A stretch of 64,000 bases of DNA. It comes from Euclidia mi. Lineage: Eukaryota; Arthropoda; Insecta; Lepidoptera; Erebidae. Below, piece by piece: positions 21,096-34,100 of this stretch; within the stretch, counting starts at the first letter, position 1, and each line of letters begins with the position of its first letter. Where the stretch lies: positions 63,879,251-63,943,250 of the forward strand of contig OX123188.2 in the NCBI GenBank assembly GCA_944739405.2. The letters are read 5' to 3'. The translations under genes were made by a program, and so were the position numbers. The notes under the pieces were generated by a model. The model did not search any database. It had not been told where the DNA came from and saw nothing but the letters and a program-made list of their open reading frames with translations.

Positions 21096-22674
21096 CACGG
21101 AGGCTTAAAACGATATTTAAGATTGTCATTAAATGTCATTACATAATTTTAAATTGTAAAAACTATGGTGGTTCTTATATCTTAGCTAGAATAAAATGTC
21201 AAAATGAAAACATAGAGCAATGTAGAGCTCACAACAATTATTTTATTATGAAAGTTAAATTCACTTTAGCTGTTTAATAATAATAATTCATTCACAAATA
21301 TCATGTAGGTTATAAGAAAATAAAATATTTAGACAAAAACTAGAATCTCAGGACTTCTTACGTGTGGGAAAATTTATGCAGCATGCCATAACTGACAATA
21401 AGGTGGGTTAGCAAGTGTAATTGCTCTCATAATTACGGCAGGCGGTTACGTAAAGAGTCCTGAATTAGCTAAAGTAAATAACATTCACCGCATTGTTCAG
21501 GGACAGCGGTCGACGGTCACGTTTAGATGCAGGCTTTAAATAGTAACTGTATTAATTAGTTATAGTACTACGAATAAACAAGACATTTCTAATCAATTGT
21601 AATGTTGCCAAAAGGCTGCGTAGGTATGTCTCTCATGGAAATAGCTGTGTCCCTGAGTGATTCAGCATTGCTAAATGGACTCAACATAATGCTTAACGTC
21701 GGGCGGAAAGACCCATAATGGCTTGTTCGTGCCCTTATGCTGAAATGCAAATCTGTTAATTTGACTAAAATATACAGAATGGTTAAACTATGTCACCTTT
21801 CACCTTCTACTTGAGCGAACTCACAGAAAAGAGCGTAAAAGAGTGGAACACCAAACCGTGGACGTTGGATTGAAGAGTTTTGCGGTGCTGATAGCTTATA
21901 AACCCGGCGTGAAAAACTCGCGGTTTAATTTGGTTTACTGTTTCGTAGTTGGCAAATAAGTGCTTTCTCTTCTCGCGGAGTATGTATTCGGCGATATGGC
22001 TGTTTAATACTTAAACATATTAAGGTGTGATCCTGAAGCTTTAAATTAATGATGTGCAGGAATCGCTTATAAGTCTTTTTGCAAATAAATTGAGAACGTT
22101 ATTCCTCGTGAAGCACCGGGCTTTTTTTGCCTCTGTGAACAATGTTATTTTATTAATACAATGAGAAAACTTAAATATTGCTTCATACAAACAGCGTTCT
22201 GATATCTTAAGGACTGAAATAGATTATACCGATATTGAAGCCGCTGAGGAAGTGTCGGTAAATGCAAAACACAAAGATCATGCAAAGTATGCTCTTTGTA
22301 AACAAAAGGAAATTTGAATGACAGGGCGACAAAAAATGTCATCATCAGTACCTATTGTTTATAATCTGTCCAACCGCTGGGCCCTGGGCCCAGGGCTCCC
22401 ATTAATTTAACTTTATTTTTATTTTGGTGCAATACCATTTATTTGGTAATAATTTCATTACAAGACAAATATGAATTAAACGAGCAGGTCGTGATATTGG
22501 GATTAAATTAATTTACAAAATTATTGGTAAGGACAGTTGGCGCAAATATAAGTTGTGTGTTGTGATAGATGTTCCATCACATAAGACCCTGGCACTGTCG
22601 GTAAAACCCGTAACGGATGACGCCTTCCAAATTGCCGTGTATTTTTTAATACCATAATATGTGAAGCAAAAATA

Positions 22675-22845
22675 CACCATGGAATATCGCTATCCCTTGG
22701 GTTTGCGCAGGTCAGACGGCAGTCGCTCTGTGGAAATGTTGATATTCTGTCATATCTGGTTAAACCGGTAAGCGGGCCTCGGACTCCAAGGCGTGTGAGT
22801 TTTGGATGCAGCCGGGATAACGCTAGGACGATGATGTTGAGAAAC
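22675..22845 (+). mobile_element. SINE-B, 3' part
   Basis: Contains CATGGAATATCGCTATCCCT, CAGTCGCTCTGTGGAAA, GGTAAGCGGGCCTCGGAC and GGGATAACGCTAGGACGATG. These match the 3' half of the fuller copy at 44472-44850. Confidence 0.8.
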
Positions 22846-22914
22846 AAAAATACACGTCGTAAAAACAAAAAGCATTAATAAAATTATATTTCGTATAATT
22901 AATTTTAACTAAAT

Positions 22915-23265
22915 CTACGGCCGCTCGCCATCGAGATAGGCCTGATCCGAAGTATCGAGGTCATTCAGAGGGTTTGGAGTTTCCCAGCGAGATCGGATCG
23001 GAATAACGAGGGCTGCAGAAACACCAAAGTGGTTGACAGAGCTCTCCAAATAGTCAACTTTGCAATCTCCGTGGGTACATAGCTGGAAGAACCATTGGCC
23101 GTTGAGGTAGAAAGGTTCTCGGTAACTCTCCCACAAAGTGGACCGACGATTTTGTTGGGATCGCGAGAAGCGAAAGGATACGGACAGCTGGTAATTGGTC
23201 TATGTGGACTGGAGACCCTATTTCCTGCAGTGGACGTCTTTCGGTTGAGATGATAATTAAATATT
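22915..23265 (+). pseudogene. RTE-type LINE ORF2 C-terminal remnant
   Basis: Plus-strand words follow the same order as the RTE remnant at 60.6-60.98 kb: a GAGGTCATTC-type stretch, a TKV-DRA-like stretch, GGCCGTTGAGGTAGAAAGGT, AAGTGGACCGACGATTTTG, GATCGCGAGAAGC and a final CTGCAGTGGACGTCTTTCGG plus GATGAT. Frames are broken. The open frames on the minus strand here are antisense to this remnant. Confidence 0.65.
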
Positions 23266-24593
23266 TAAATTCTTGTAACATTTTCAATTAATTTTAAAAA
23301 AATCATTTGGTTGTGCGTTTACTTATAATAATTAAATGAAAATGAATATAGGATCTAATATAAAGGACTAGCTAGTCGTTACGAGGACAAGTTGAAAATA
23401 TTACTATATTATGTACCTATAACTATACCCCTTATTATATGTAAATAAGAGAGGGCTATTACGGTAACCTCACAATAATAAATTAAAGTTGTAATTATGA
23501 TTATCGTTATAATTATTAAGTACGTACCTAATTTTTATGAGTTTAATTACGCTGATGTAGCAATTCATGTTAAAATTTAAATACGTATTACTATCTAGAC
23601 TAGGTTAGTATATAAATAAAGTCGATAAATATCTTTTTGGTGCCTTTCTAAATATTTTCAGGGATTTATGTAATCAGTATTTTGAGGGGCCTGTGTATAA
23701 TAAAATAGGTGCCCACATAATGCTGCAACACATTTAGATGTTATTTATTATATCGATTACCATCAGCCAGGTTGTTCTTGTTTGCCTACTAAGTGCTAAA
23801 CAAAAAACCAATACTCGGAATTAATGATTGCGGGTTTAAGACGAATAACCTTCTCTATTTAATTCAGTTTGGTAAATACGTTCACTTCCATCCAATTTAT
23901 ATGTCTAATGCGTCTTTTATGCAAATTTTTCAGTTGCTTTTTTGAAGACCTTTTCAAATAGTCGTTATTTCATATCATTATGTTATCAAGAATCACGAGC
24001 TTGATGCATTTGGTGTATTTAAGGCTGCATGATCAGTGGTCACTCATATGAAAAACTGCTATATAAATATGTAAATCATAATATTATTTGTACCTATGAA
24101 AAGTGGAAACATATTTTCGTACATCGCCATTCTATAATATTAGATAATTGTCGCTATTAACTCGTCGGGTGGTTGACATAAGTATTTCATATTGTTGTAG
24201 ATCAGCAGCTCTGAGAGTGACACTTTTGAATACCTGTAAATTAACACAATCGCTCCATTGGTAGGTAAAAATGTAATTGGTCTGGTTGAATGGTCAACGG
24301 ATGTACTGGTCACGGGGATGGGCCTTGAATTACCTATCCGAGTCTAATTCACAACATTGCACTATCGCAATCGCTGACTGTTTATACACATGACATAGTA
24401 ATAGCTGTAGAGCAATCGACTTTGAATATGCGATCACTTGGAATCGATTTACAAATAGTTTATTGATTTTCCTTACTTGGAGTAAACAGTTTACATATAT
24501 CTGAAAAGTTTAAAGTTTATTTACTTGTATATAAATAACTTAATCCTTAAATGGTTTAATAAAAACCATTGTGTTGTGGAGTTGTTAAGAGTG

Positions 24594-24721
24594 TATAAAA
24601 GCTTTCGAGGTCTCGAACTGTGTTTAGTCTGAGTGCGCCGTCCCGTTGAACCGGTCGTGGACTGCCTGACCCCACTACCTTCCGCCGCTTGACTTAAACA
24701 CACCTAGATCACAATTCACAC
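24594..24721 (+). promoter_or_regulatory. TATA promoter plus candidate non-coding first exon (possibly of the yellow-family gene)
   Basis: TATAAAA at 24594-24600 is followed 32 bases on by an initiator-like TTTAGTC (A at 24626), then about 95 bases of GC-richer sequence ending at 24721 in a strong donor (GTAAGTTT at 24722). No ATG-led frame of note lies in it. The nearest coding exon downstream on the same strand, at 31121, is preceded by an acceptor-like TTGTTACAG ending at 31113. Splicing from here to there is an inference. Confidence 0.45.
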
Positions 24722-26199
24722 GTAAGTTTATCAACATGTTTATTACGAGCACGCTCTAGATTCCTATCGTTGTTATGGGCTGTAACATTTATTACATTAT
24801 AAAACGTACACCATCTGACGCCTTATGCTCCAAGGAATATACAGTGTAAAGTAGAATTCAAATGAAAACTTGTGCAAAGATCTTCGTAACCCTTTTGTTA
24901 TTGATATATATCTTTATAAAGATTGCTATTATTAACACGGGATATTTCTATACGATTTGACCAAATAAATAACTGTACTCTTGCTTCTTCGTAACCATAA
25001 AATTTTCCTTAAGAATACAGTTCCTCGTATATCGTGTGAAAAATAATACGATTCGTCGACCAATTTGATTTGGCCCATTACGTGTTTTTTATATTGTGTA
25101 TACCTAAGCAAAAGTCTTTAGGTAGAAGATTTGCAGCACAAAAATTTTATAGCTAATCTTAAAAGTAACTGTTAATTTACAACCAAAAATAAAGCAATTT
25201 TCTAATTGTTCACGGGCACTTAAATAAGATATAAACACTATAAATAGACTATAAATTTTCCGCAATTAATTTTCCTTAAAAAGTGAGTAATAACCACGGA
25301 CGCGAGACGACGTGAGAAGATGAAGAGGCACAAATAGAAATATATTTTATTATACTTAAGGGAATTGTAATAGTGTCTATTTTCAACTTCCAGGATATTT
25401 GTCATATAGGCTGCATAATATTTCCCTAAAAACATTGTTGCTTGTTCGTGACTTGGAAAATGATCGGTTCCGACGGGTGCTAAAACGAAGGGGACTGTGT
25501 AATTTTGCTGTCATTTCTTGTTTAGTGGAATTTACCATTTTTTGTCTCTGATATACACATTACCGATTTACTGATGTCATTGTAAAGTGTCTCTAGTCAT
25601 AAACCAATATGACTCATCTCCATTTGTCGTCTAAGGTTAATTTGGAAAAACCTAGTTAGATCGGTTTAAAACATTTCAAATAACCACTTATATATGTTTA
25701 ATAATAGTTAAGTGTTTTGAAAGTTTCCTTGTTGGATATAAGTAGTTACGAATAATCATTATTATTATCGATCATCATATTGTTATTGTTGTCATGTAAG
25801 TTGTTATATGAATCAATAAATATCTATAGACTATGTCAGTGTATTACGTATTGCGATATTTGATTTCTTTGAATGTATAGATAGGTAGGTTCCATATGAT
25901 TAGAATTACTGTTGATACGTCTGATTCCTCTCACTTGGAAATATTTTAAATAATTTAAGATTAAATAGCCTTTGATGTTTACGACAGCAAAATGTTTGTT
26001 TTCTTAGATCTTTGTTAATGTTTGTATCATTATAGGCGACTGTGCGTATAATTAAGTTCTACGATAAATTTTAATATAGAATACAATTCGTGATGACTTG
26101 TAATCCGTGACACTGTTCTGTTCAAGTACGTATTAGAATAATATTAAGGAATCATACGAGTTCAATACAAGACTTATATTATTGTGTTTCATCGACTGC

Positions 26200-26960
26200 A
26201 GCTAAGCCTTGGACTGCGTTATCTGGTCTGATATAAGGAAAGGTTTGAAAATATGGGAGGAGATAGAGTCAGCATTGGGTAGCATCTATTGAGATAATAT
26301 ATCAGGAAAGCCAGGGCATAGTACAAAACGTTAGAAGGCATTGGATTTTTAAGGGTTCTCAAAGGGTGTTAGACAGGGTTGCATACTGTCACCCATTCTA
26401 TTCCAGTGTATAAGGAGAGTACATCATCAGGCGTGCGTGTGAAGACTGGACATGTGAAGTTACCGTAGATGGTAATACGACCTTTACCTCTGATACGCGA
26501 TATAATGCTTCTAGCCAGCAACGAAGCTGAAATGGTTATCTAAACAACTCATAATAGTCGTAGCAACAAACTGCACAGAGACAAAATCAGTAACGATTCG
26601 TAAAACAAGGAATTAGAAGACGCATTCCTGAATGGCTATAATGGCATAGTCCCATCTGCAAGGAATATGGAGAGGTAGAAACATCAACTCTTTGGTGTTC
26701 GGCATACCTAGTCGGTTACCAAGCTGAGGCATGGACGTTAAAAAAACTGGTCGAATCCCCAATGATTCCCTTGAGATGTAGTGCTGAGAAAAATGCTTTA
26801 GATTCCGTTGACAGCCTTCCAAACAAATGCATAAATTTTACGTGACCTAAACTTAAAGACCCAACCGTCTGAGGACTGCTGGCAAAGAAGGGTACAACCT
26901 AGGCAAGTAATGGTTACCGGCAAGGCTGTCAGCAAAGGGCCAAGAAAACGTTTTCTGTTG
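26200..26960 (+). pseudogene. Degraded LINE reverse transcriptase
   Basis: Fragments in several frames read like RT: KGVRQGCILSP near 26355-26390, then a CEDWTCEVTVDG-like stretch, and LLASNEAE near 26508-26532. The active-site block itself is not recognisable. Many frameshifts and stops. Confidence 0.65.
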
Positions 26961-28036
26961 GTTGGATCAAATCTGTGCTAGTCTGGTCATCGAACTACAT
27001 GTCACTCTCTATTCTGCCAAAGACAGGAACAAGTAGCGAGATTTTTTACTCAATCTTATGTGATGTTTTTTTAACAAGATTTTTTTATAGTGACAAGCTA
27101 CCAATTTTTTTATGCTCCTGTAGGTATACAAGGAAGGACATGGTCTTTAAACGCATAGGTACCTACTGCCTGCGAGGTAATTTCAATCAAGTCAACTTCT
27201 TTGTACAGGAAGTGGCTCACAACAATAGACATTATGTAAAATAACGAACACCTAACACATACCAACATAACATCTGTATCTATATCTATGTATATGCTAT
27301 TAATCTTAGATTTATAACTATGGTTTACGCAATTAAGTATCATTATCCTGATACTGTGATGGTATGTTTTTTTGTGTCGGCGATCTTCTGCAAAGGAGTT
27401 TTCTTGTATTCATGAGTCGTTATTTTAATCCATTACGGCGAACCTTGTGAACCTTGAGCAACTTGTCGCAAAAAACTTGTGACTCGCCACATTCTCTTAC
27501 CTTACGATTTGTTCCTGCATATAAACGCGTCACGCTTGTATCGGAAGTAAACATACACGAATACTCGATTTTACAAAACGACGTTCGTATGTCACACAAC
27601 TGACGACACAAGTTTGAATCGTTTTATGAACCTCAGGCTGTTCCTTTTATTTTGTTTTACGTAAGTCGTCACAGTTCTCAAGCTCTCCGAATACATAACA
27701 AGCTCGATCTACTCGATAAGGAAGAATACTATAGCAACTATGTTGTTTCTCAATAATAAGATCAAGTCATCTGCAAAAACGTGAGCCAACCGTTATTATG
27801 GAGTTTGAGAGATGCTCCGCTTCACAATACTGCCATTACCAAGTTACAACACCTCGACGAACAGAATACAATTGTCACCATTCAAAAATACCTGCTGCGA
27901 AATTCAATTATAAAAATGCTATTGTTACTTATTAATTAAGTAGGCAGTTATCTAATTCAGATGTATGTGCCTTTACCCTCTAGTCATACGTGGTCTAATT
28001 TCAGGGAAACAACATTCCGACTTTTTTTTTTAATTT

Positions 28037-28245
28037 ATGGACTCACGCCTGTATCCCCGAAGGGGTAGGCAGAGGTGTATATTACACCCACATTTCGCCA
28101 TGATTTTTTTTAGGTCCCACGTAATAGGGGGCGAGCCTATTGCCGTACCGGGCACATTACCAGACTCCATGCTGCTACTGAGAATTTCCTAACGGAAAAA
28201 CCCAATGACACTTGGCCCGAGCCACGAGACCAACGAGGCAGTCGC
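28037..28245 (-). mobile_element. SINE-A, truncated head
   Basis: On the minus strand it has the head piece TGCCTCGTTGGTCTCGTGGC, then jumps into the body (the B-box region is lost) and the complete tail with GGGATACAGGCGTGAGTCC. Confidence 0.88.
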
Positions 28246-28533
28246 ATTTAAAATTGTGTGGTAGTTTAATAGACTTTACCGGAGTTGTAAATCAGAAGAC
28301 AGAACTAACCTGTTCAATTAGGAATGAAAAATATATCTACAAAGCAATTAATAACTTTTAATCTATAACGTAAAGTGCTAATCATATTTAGTATCTTGTG
28401 CATTTAATTAATGTAGCTGCCAAGTTTTATGACTTTTTATGTGATTATGGGATTAACAAGTTATAATACTAATGAAGTAGGTATTGTAAGGATGTGAACG
28501 ACTTTAATAAAATTATTTTATAGGTATAGGATC

Positions 28534-30003
28534 ATTTCGCCTGTTCGCGTCCATTTAGTGCAGTTGGCAAGTTTGAAGGAGAAAATAAAAATGTTCCAGC
28601 AAGTTGATTCAATGAAAAATTTATGTAATGCGTTCATTATATAGTCTATTTTAATAATAACTTTCAGTTTTGTTCGAAACTTGTTGTGTTTTTTTTTAAA
28701 TAGACAAACTTCAAAATATGGCATTTTACCCAGTTTGCATCCAAAAAATCCAAATTGCGTCCACCTGTGGACCAGTTCGCGTCCACCAGCTTAGTCTTAA
28801 CAATATCAGCCTTATGATCCTTCATATAAGGGTCATATTGTTAATACAATCTAAAGAAAGATTGGCTTAACAATTTCTACATTTCAGATTAAAGTTATAA
28901 AAAGTCTACATTATTATCATTATTAAATCACTTTATAGAAACTATAAATAACTATTTATTGTTCTCAACATCGATGGAACTTAAAATCAAAGATAAAAAA
29001 ATAACGATACATGTTGTCCAATATTGTGGTCTTCGGAATAGCATAATTTTTACATAATTATGTACATATTTGTCTTATCGATTTCTTCTTCTCACGAATA
29101 TCACAAAACGCTTTCTATAATTAATCATCTTTTGTATTTTTTTTCCTTCTTCTTTCTTGTCTCCTAAGAACTCATCTTGAATAGAAAAAATATGGAATAA
29201 AAGAAATTAAATGTAATAATTTAATTTTAAACTCAGTCTTAATCAAAAATGCATTTTAATTTATAAAAAAATATATATATCGAATGTATTTATGCAATCA
29301 TTTCTATTTCATGAAAATATGGACGCAATTTGCTATAATATTATCCCTTGCAGGTATAGTATGCGTCCACTTGTGATCGATTATTACATCGATTGTATCT
29401 TTTATTACAATCATAATAATGTGGACGCAAATTGGTCATTACAATTGCATACTATTAATGTTAAAATAAACCAAATCCCAATTTCTCTCTCATATTTTAA
29501 TCACATAAAAATAAACAACTAAAGAAATCATAAATAGACGAGTTCGCATCCATTGTGGACGCAAAGTGGAAGTTTTATAAATTCGGTGTTGTAATTCGCG
29601 TCCACCTTATTTTAATTGTTAACTATAAAAAAAACAAGCTAATTCATAATTCATACTTTTCGTCTTTTCATTATTAATGTCTAGAAACAGCTATGTATCC
29701 TAAAATTCACATAAAACAATAAAATACTTACCGTCAAACACGCCGCTGCACACTATTTTTTTTATTTATATCCCGCGCATCTGCACTCTTTTGTTGAACA
29801 ACCGAGATTAACTAATTTTTTTAAACAGGATAAGCTGGGCGCACGGCACTTTTGTCTATTTGTGCGTGTCTCTTATACGTCGAGGTATTGGCGATACTGA
29901 CTTTTCATTTTATTAGTGTGTTAGTATTCTTATTTCCGAGCATTTTTAAAGGGAGGTCCGCAAAATGGACGCGAATAGGGGGATGGACGCGAACAGGCGA
30001 AAT
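28534..30003. mobile_element. Unrecognised DNA transposon-like element with GCGTCCA motif arrays
   Basis: Inverted ends match over 20 bp: ATTTCGCCTGTTCGCGTCCA at 28534-28553 and its reverse complement at 29984-30003. The core word GCGTCCA recurs in both orientations at about 28757, 28779, 29320, 29363, 29422, 29556, 29598 and 29966, with variants GCATCCA near 28727 and 29546. No transposase frame is visible in the roughly 1.47 kb, so it would be non-autonomous. Arrays of a short word near both ends are known in elements whose transposase binds subterminal repeats. The family and the target duplication are not determined. Confidence 0.7.
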
Positions 30004-31120
30004 TACTCTACTAGCTGCCCCGGCGAACTTCGCACCGCAATATATTTATTATACATACGAGTATAAACCTTTTGAATCATTCTATCTATAAAAACGCCAC
30101 ATTAAAATGTAGTTTTAAAGATTTAAGCATACATAGGGACAGATAGACAGAAGGCAGACTTTATTTTATACTATGTAGTGATTAAAACTCAAGCATTTTG
30201 TCTATTCGACGCAAAGGACGTTTCGTTTTGATGCATTAGTTGAAAGTTGTTGCGACCTCATGAGCTAAATATTTTGAGTATCATCATTAACTAGGTACCA
30301 AGATCGGCGTAAGTTCCTAGTATTTTAGGTGACCATGGGAGTTTGTTAGATGGTTACCTATTAGTAGAGTCGAAGCGATAAAATCAATAAAGTGCATTGC
30401 GTCTACTTATTCGTAGCGTTTGTATATACGTCGCTATTGTTGCATGCCGTTTGCAATGCATTGTTGTTATGACGGCATACATATTCAATTATGTATGTAA
30501 GAATAGGCAACTTTTATCTAGATTCATAGGTACCTAGTTACCTTTTAATATTTAATCTTTCGGTCCATGTAACCGAAAAGCAGATCAGTATCTACTGTTG
30601 TGAACAGAGGTTTAGGTTGAATAGATAGGCTTCTATGTTTCTAGAATAAAATTGACATAAGAATTCTCTGGAAATACTTCGATATACATTTCCGACTGTC
30701 AATATTAAACAATGACAACTTTTAACAACGTTTCGTGAAGGAAATATTGCTATTGATACAGTCACGGATGTTGCAGCTTCCATGACATAATTAATGCAAA
30801 TATATGCAGTGTACAAACAATGAGTTAGGTTGATCTTTGACATTTATACCTCCATTTACTTAGCTTCAGATAAGTATAGGCTGGACTGATTCATCGCTAT
30901 TTGTTAGTCTTATCAGCTACCGCTTATAGTTGCAGTAGATAGTGAGGTTCTGATTGAAAATCTAGGTTAAGGCTTATAGGGAGTTGAGTTTCAGACTGTA
31001 ATATCTCCAAGGTTATTTTTTTACCGTGTCACCGAGTATCTTAGCATACGGGTATGTTTGTACAGGAATAGGTTTGACTGTAAACTGATTCCATGTGTTT
31101 CTCATTGTTACAGAATTACT

Positions 31121-34100
31121 ATGAGGGTAGCAAGCTTAGTAATAGCCCTCGCGGTTGCCTCAATATGTGAGGCGGCCACGCCACAGCTCCGGTTCGCCTG
31201 GAAACAGATGGACTACACCTGGGATAGTCCAGAAACCCGTGAAAATGCCATCAAAGAAAACAAATACATCCCAGAAAACAACTTACCTTTAGGTTTGGCA
31301 CGGTGGAAAAACAAAATGTTCGTCAGTATACCCAGATGGAAGGCAGGTGTTGCTTCCACCCTAAACTACGTCGACATGGATGGACCACAAGACCAGCCTC
31401 TGAAACCGTACCCATCGTTTAAGGATAACTTTGTCCCCGATTCAGCTAAGGAGCTACCGTCAAACACCTCGTTGATATCTGTGTTCCGGCCGTTCGTGGA
31501 CGCGTGTGACAGACTGTGGGTGGTGGATACTGGCTTAGCTGACATTTTAGGTAAGCATTGTGTTTCATCCTTTTTGTACTAGGTGCTTATAATCTTTAGG
31601 GGAAGAAGAAGCTATGTCGTCTTAAATCTTAATATATAAAATCCTTGCGTTACTTACTGACTGACAGACACGCTACAGCCGAAACTATTGGGCGCAGGAA
31701 GCTGAAATTTGGCATGTATGTTCCTTGGGGACCATAGGGATGCACTAAGAAGGGATTTCCCGAAGTTCCCATCAAAACATAAGCGGAAGGTTTTCTCGAC
31801 AATGAGCTCGTCACTGCATCCAGCGGCAACTTAGGTTCAGGAGAGAAGCATAACTGGTCACTTAAGTAAAGAGGCGTTATAAAGGCCTAACAAGCAACAT
31901 ACAAAAAGAGACAAGTGGAGAATCAGCTGAATTCTTTAGGTTATCGTAAGTAGGCGCAACAAATAAATAAATATCTGTTAAGCGCTCTTCGACAGCGTAA
32001 AATACGTTGAATATTATCTTAGTTTTGTATTTCGATAAGCAGTTTTAGTTGTCTATCTATGCATGCATAAAAATCGCAGGTATGTAACATATAATAATGG
32101 TGCAGTATTGCGGTTGGTTATAGCGACATATAAATTATAACTGGGACTACAACTGACAAGTTATTATGTCTTGCAATAGCTAGGCAAACTGTCCCTCAAA
32201 TCAGATTATGGCAACTACTGGCTAAATTGTTTGAAAATTGATATTACACCGGCTGTTAATTTAATCTCGAACTATTTTTTATACTGCCTCGTTGGTCTCG
32301 CGGCTTAAATGTGCGCGTGGGATTAGGAGGTCTCGGGTTCGATTCCAGGGTCGGGCAAAGTATTATTGGGATTTTCCGTTACGAAATTCTCAGTAGCAGC
32401 ACGGAGTCTGGTAATGTGCCCGGTACGGCAATAGGCTCGCCCCCTGTTACGTGGGACCTAAAAATTTCTGGCGAAATGTGGGTGTAATATTACACCTCTG
32501 CCTACCCCTTCGGGGATACAGGCGTGAGTCTATAAATAAATAAATAAATAAGAACGATACAAAATTTTATGTAAAACACCAATTATATTATTAGAATCGT
32601 TATCTGCAAGCGTAAAATATCGAGATTTTATTTATGAAAATGCTTCCTGTAATTTTGAAGTTACGAGCAATTAGTTTCCGGAAGTACCTGTGTCGAAATT
32701 ACAGGTCGAAAACATGCATATAAACATAATTTGTTCGAGTAGCTATCAAGTACATTTTACGAGAACAACATTTTTACCAATTGTCGTAAGTATTTGCTTA
32801 CGAACACTACATGTTACTAAAGTCATTTATTAACATTGAGTCGTGTAGACTAGCAAATAGATTGTCATCAGATTGTATTCAATAAATAATACATTATACA
32901 AGAATCTGGTTCAAATCGTGATTGTCTGGCATAACTTTATTTCAATGTTATATTAGACGAATGGTATGAAAATCAACATGCAACAAGTTGATATAATTGC
33001 AAATAGAACGGCAATAATGAATAGACGTCCTTAATTTAATAGCTCCATTAACCTTTTTTGCATTTTAGGAGAAGGAAACCAAGTAACCGGACCTTCAATT
33101 GTCATCTTTGACTTGAAGACTGATCAGCTGATTCACCGTTATTCCTGCAAAACCAGCGACTTGAAGGAAGACTCATTCTTTGCCAACATAGTAAGTTCAT
33201 ACTAATATACTATATCTATCCATCATTCGGTATGTCTTCAAGTTTATGAAAGTGCATATTTGCTAAATACCCCAATAACCCAAAATTATAAGTTCAAGCA
33301 ATAATATTAGGTAATCATACCTCAACTTAAATTTCTATGGTATTATTATATAACATGTGATTTTATTTCAACTATAAGCGTGACTCTGCGTTTCAAATAT
33401 AAATCTAGTTTTCATTGTTGCGGGCCAGAATGCGGCATCATTGCATTACCTTTAAATCCTCTTGCGTGCAATTGTGCGCGCTAAACAGTGATGTATATGC
33501 CTGTCACAGCATAAAGAATGAAATAGCACAATTAATTGCGCACATGTGAGAGAGAAAGCTAATTAATTAATATTTCAATGTCCCCGTTCACAGCTTTGTT
33601 TTAAATAGAAAAAAAAAGAAAACAAGTACGTTATTGAATTCACACACTCACACGACGAAAGACATTTTTTAAACGAATTCTCTTTTCAGATTGTTGACGT
33701 GACCAAAGATACATGTGACGATGCCTACGCGTACATCCCTGACTTAGGAGGTTATGGAGTTGTAGTGTACAGTTTGAAACAAGACGACTCTTGGCGTATC
33801 TCACACCACTACTTCCACTTCGAACCCTTGGCTGGAACTTACAACGTCAGCGGTATCGAGTTCCAATGGACTGATGGTGTATTTGGCCTCGCTCTGTCGG
33901 AACCCAGGGAAGATGGGTAAGCATATCTTTTTCTTTTGCTTAGGCTTGCTTGATGACGAGAGGAATGCACCTTTTTAATTGACCGGGTCATTTATATGAG
34001 GCCATCACTTAAAAAAAGAGAAGCTGTTGGTCTCCCTTGAACCTTGGCTCGACGTTCCTAAGTAGAATACAAGATGGCCCATTTACGGCTTTTGGTAGTG

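Larger units (their letters stand above)
19809..24593. other. Intergenic stretch with repeat fragments
   Basis: No supported gene. It contains SINE-A pieces at 20061 and 20699, a SINE-B tail at 22675 and an RTE fragment at 22915. The remainder is AT-rich sequence without coding signal. Confidence 0.6.
24722..31112. other. Gene-free stretch (candidate 5' UTR intron of the yellow-family gene)
   Basis: AT-rich sequence without supported exons. It holds a degraded LINE (26200-26960), a SINE-A copy (28037-28245) and an unrecognised inverted-repeat element (28534-30003). Confidence 0.5.
31551..33068 (+). other. Intron 1 of the yellow-family gene
   Basis: Phase 1 intron with donor GTAAGC and acceptor CATTTTAG. 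It holds a Helitron-like repeat (31624-31775) and a SINE-A (32281-32545). Confidence 0.85.

Noticed and set aside
22915..23136. Minus-strand 73-residue open frame that looks protein-like
   Set aside because: The plus strand carries RTE C-terminal words in order through the same bases, so the minus frame is antisense to a LINE remnant.
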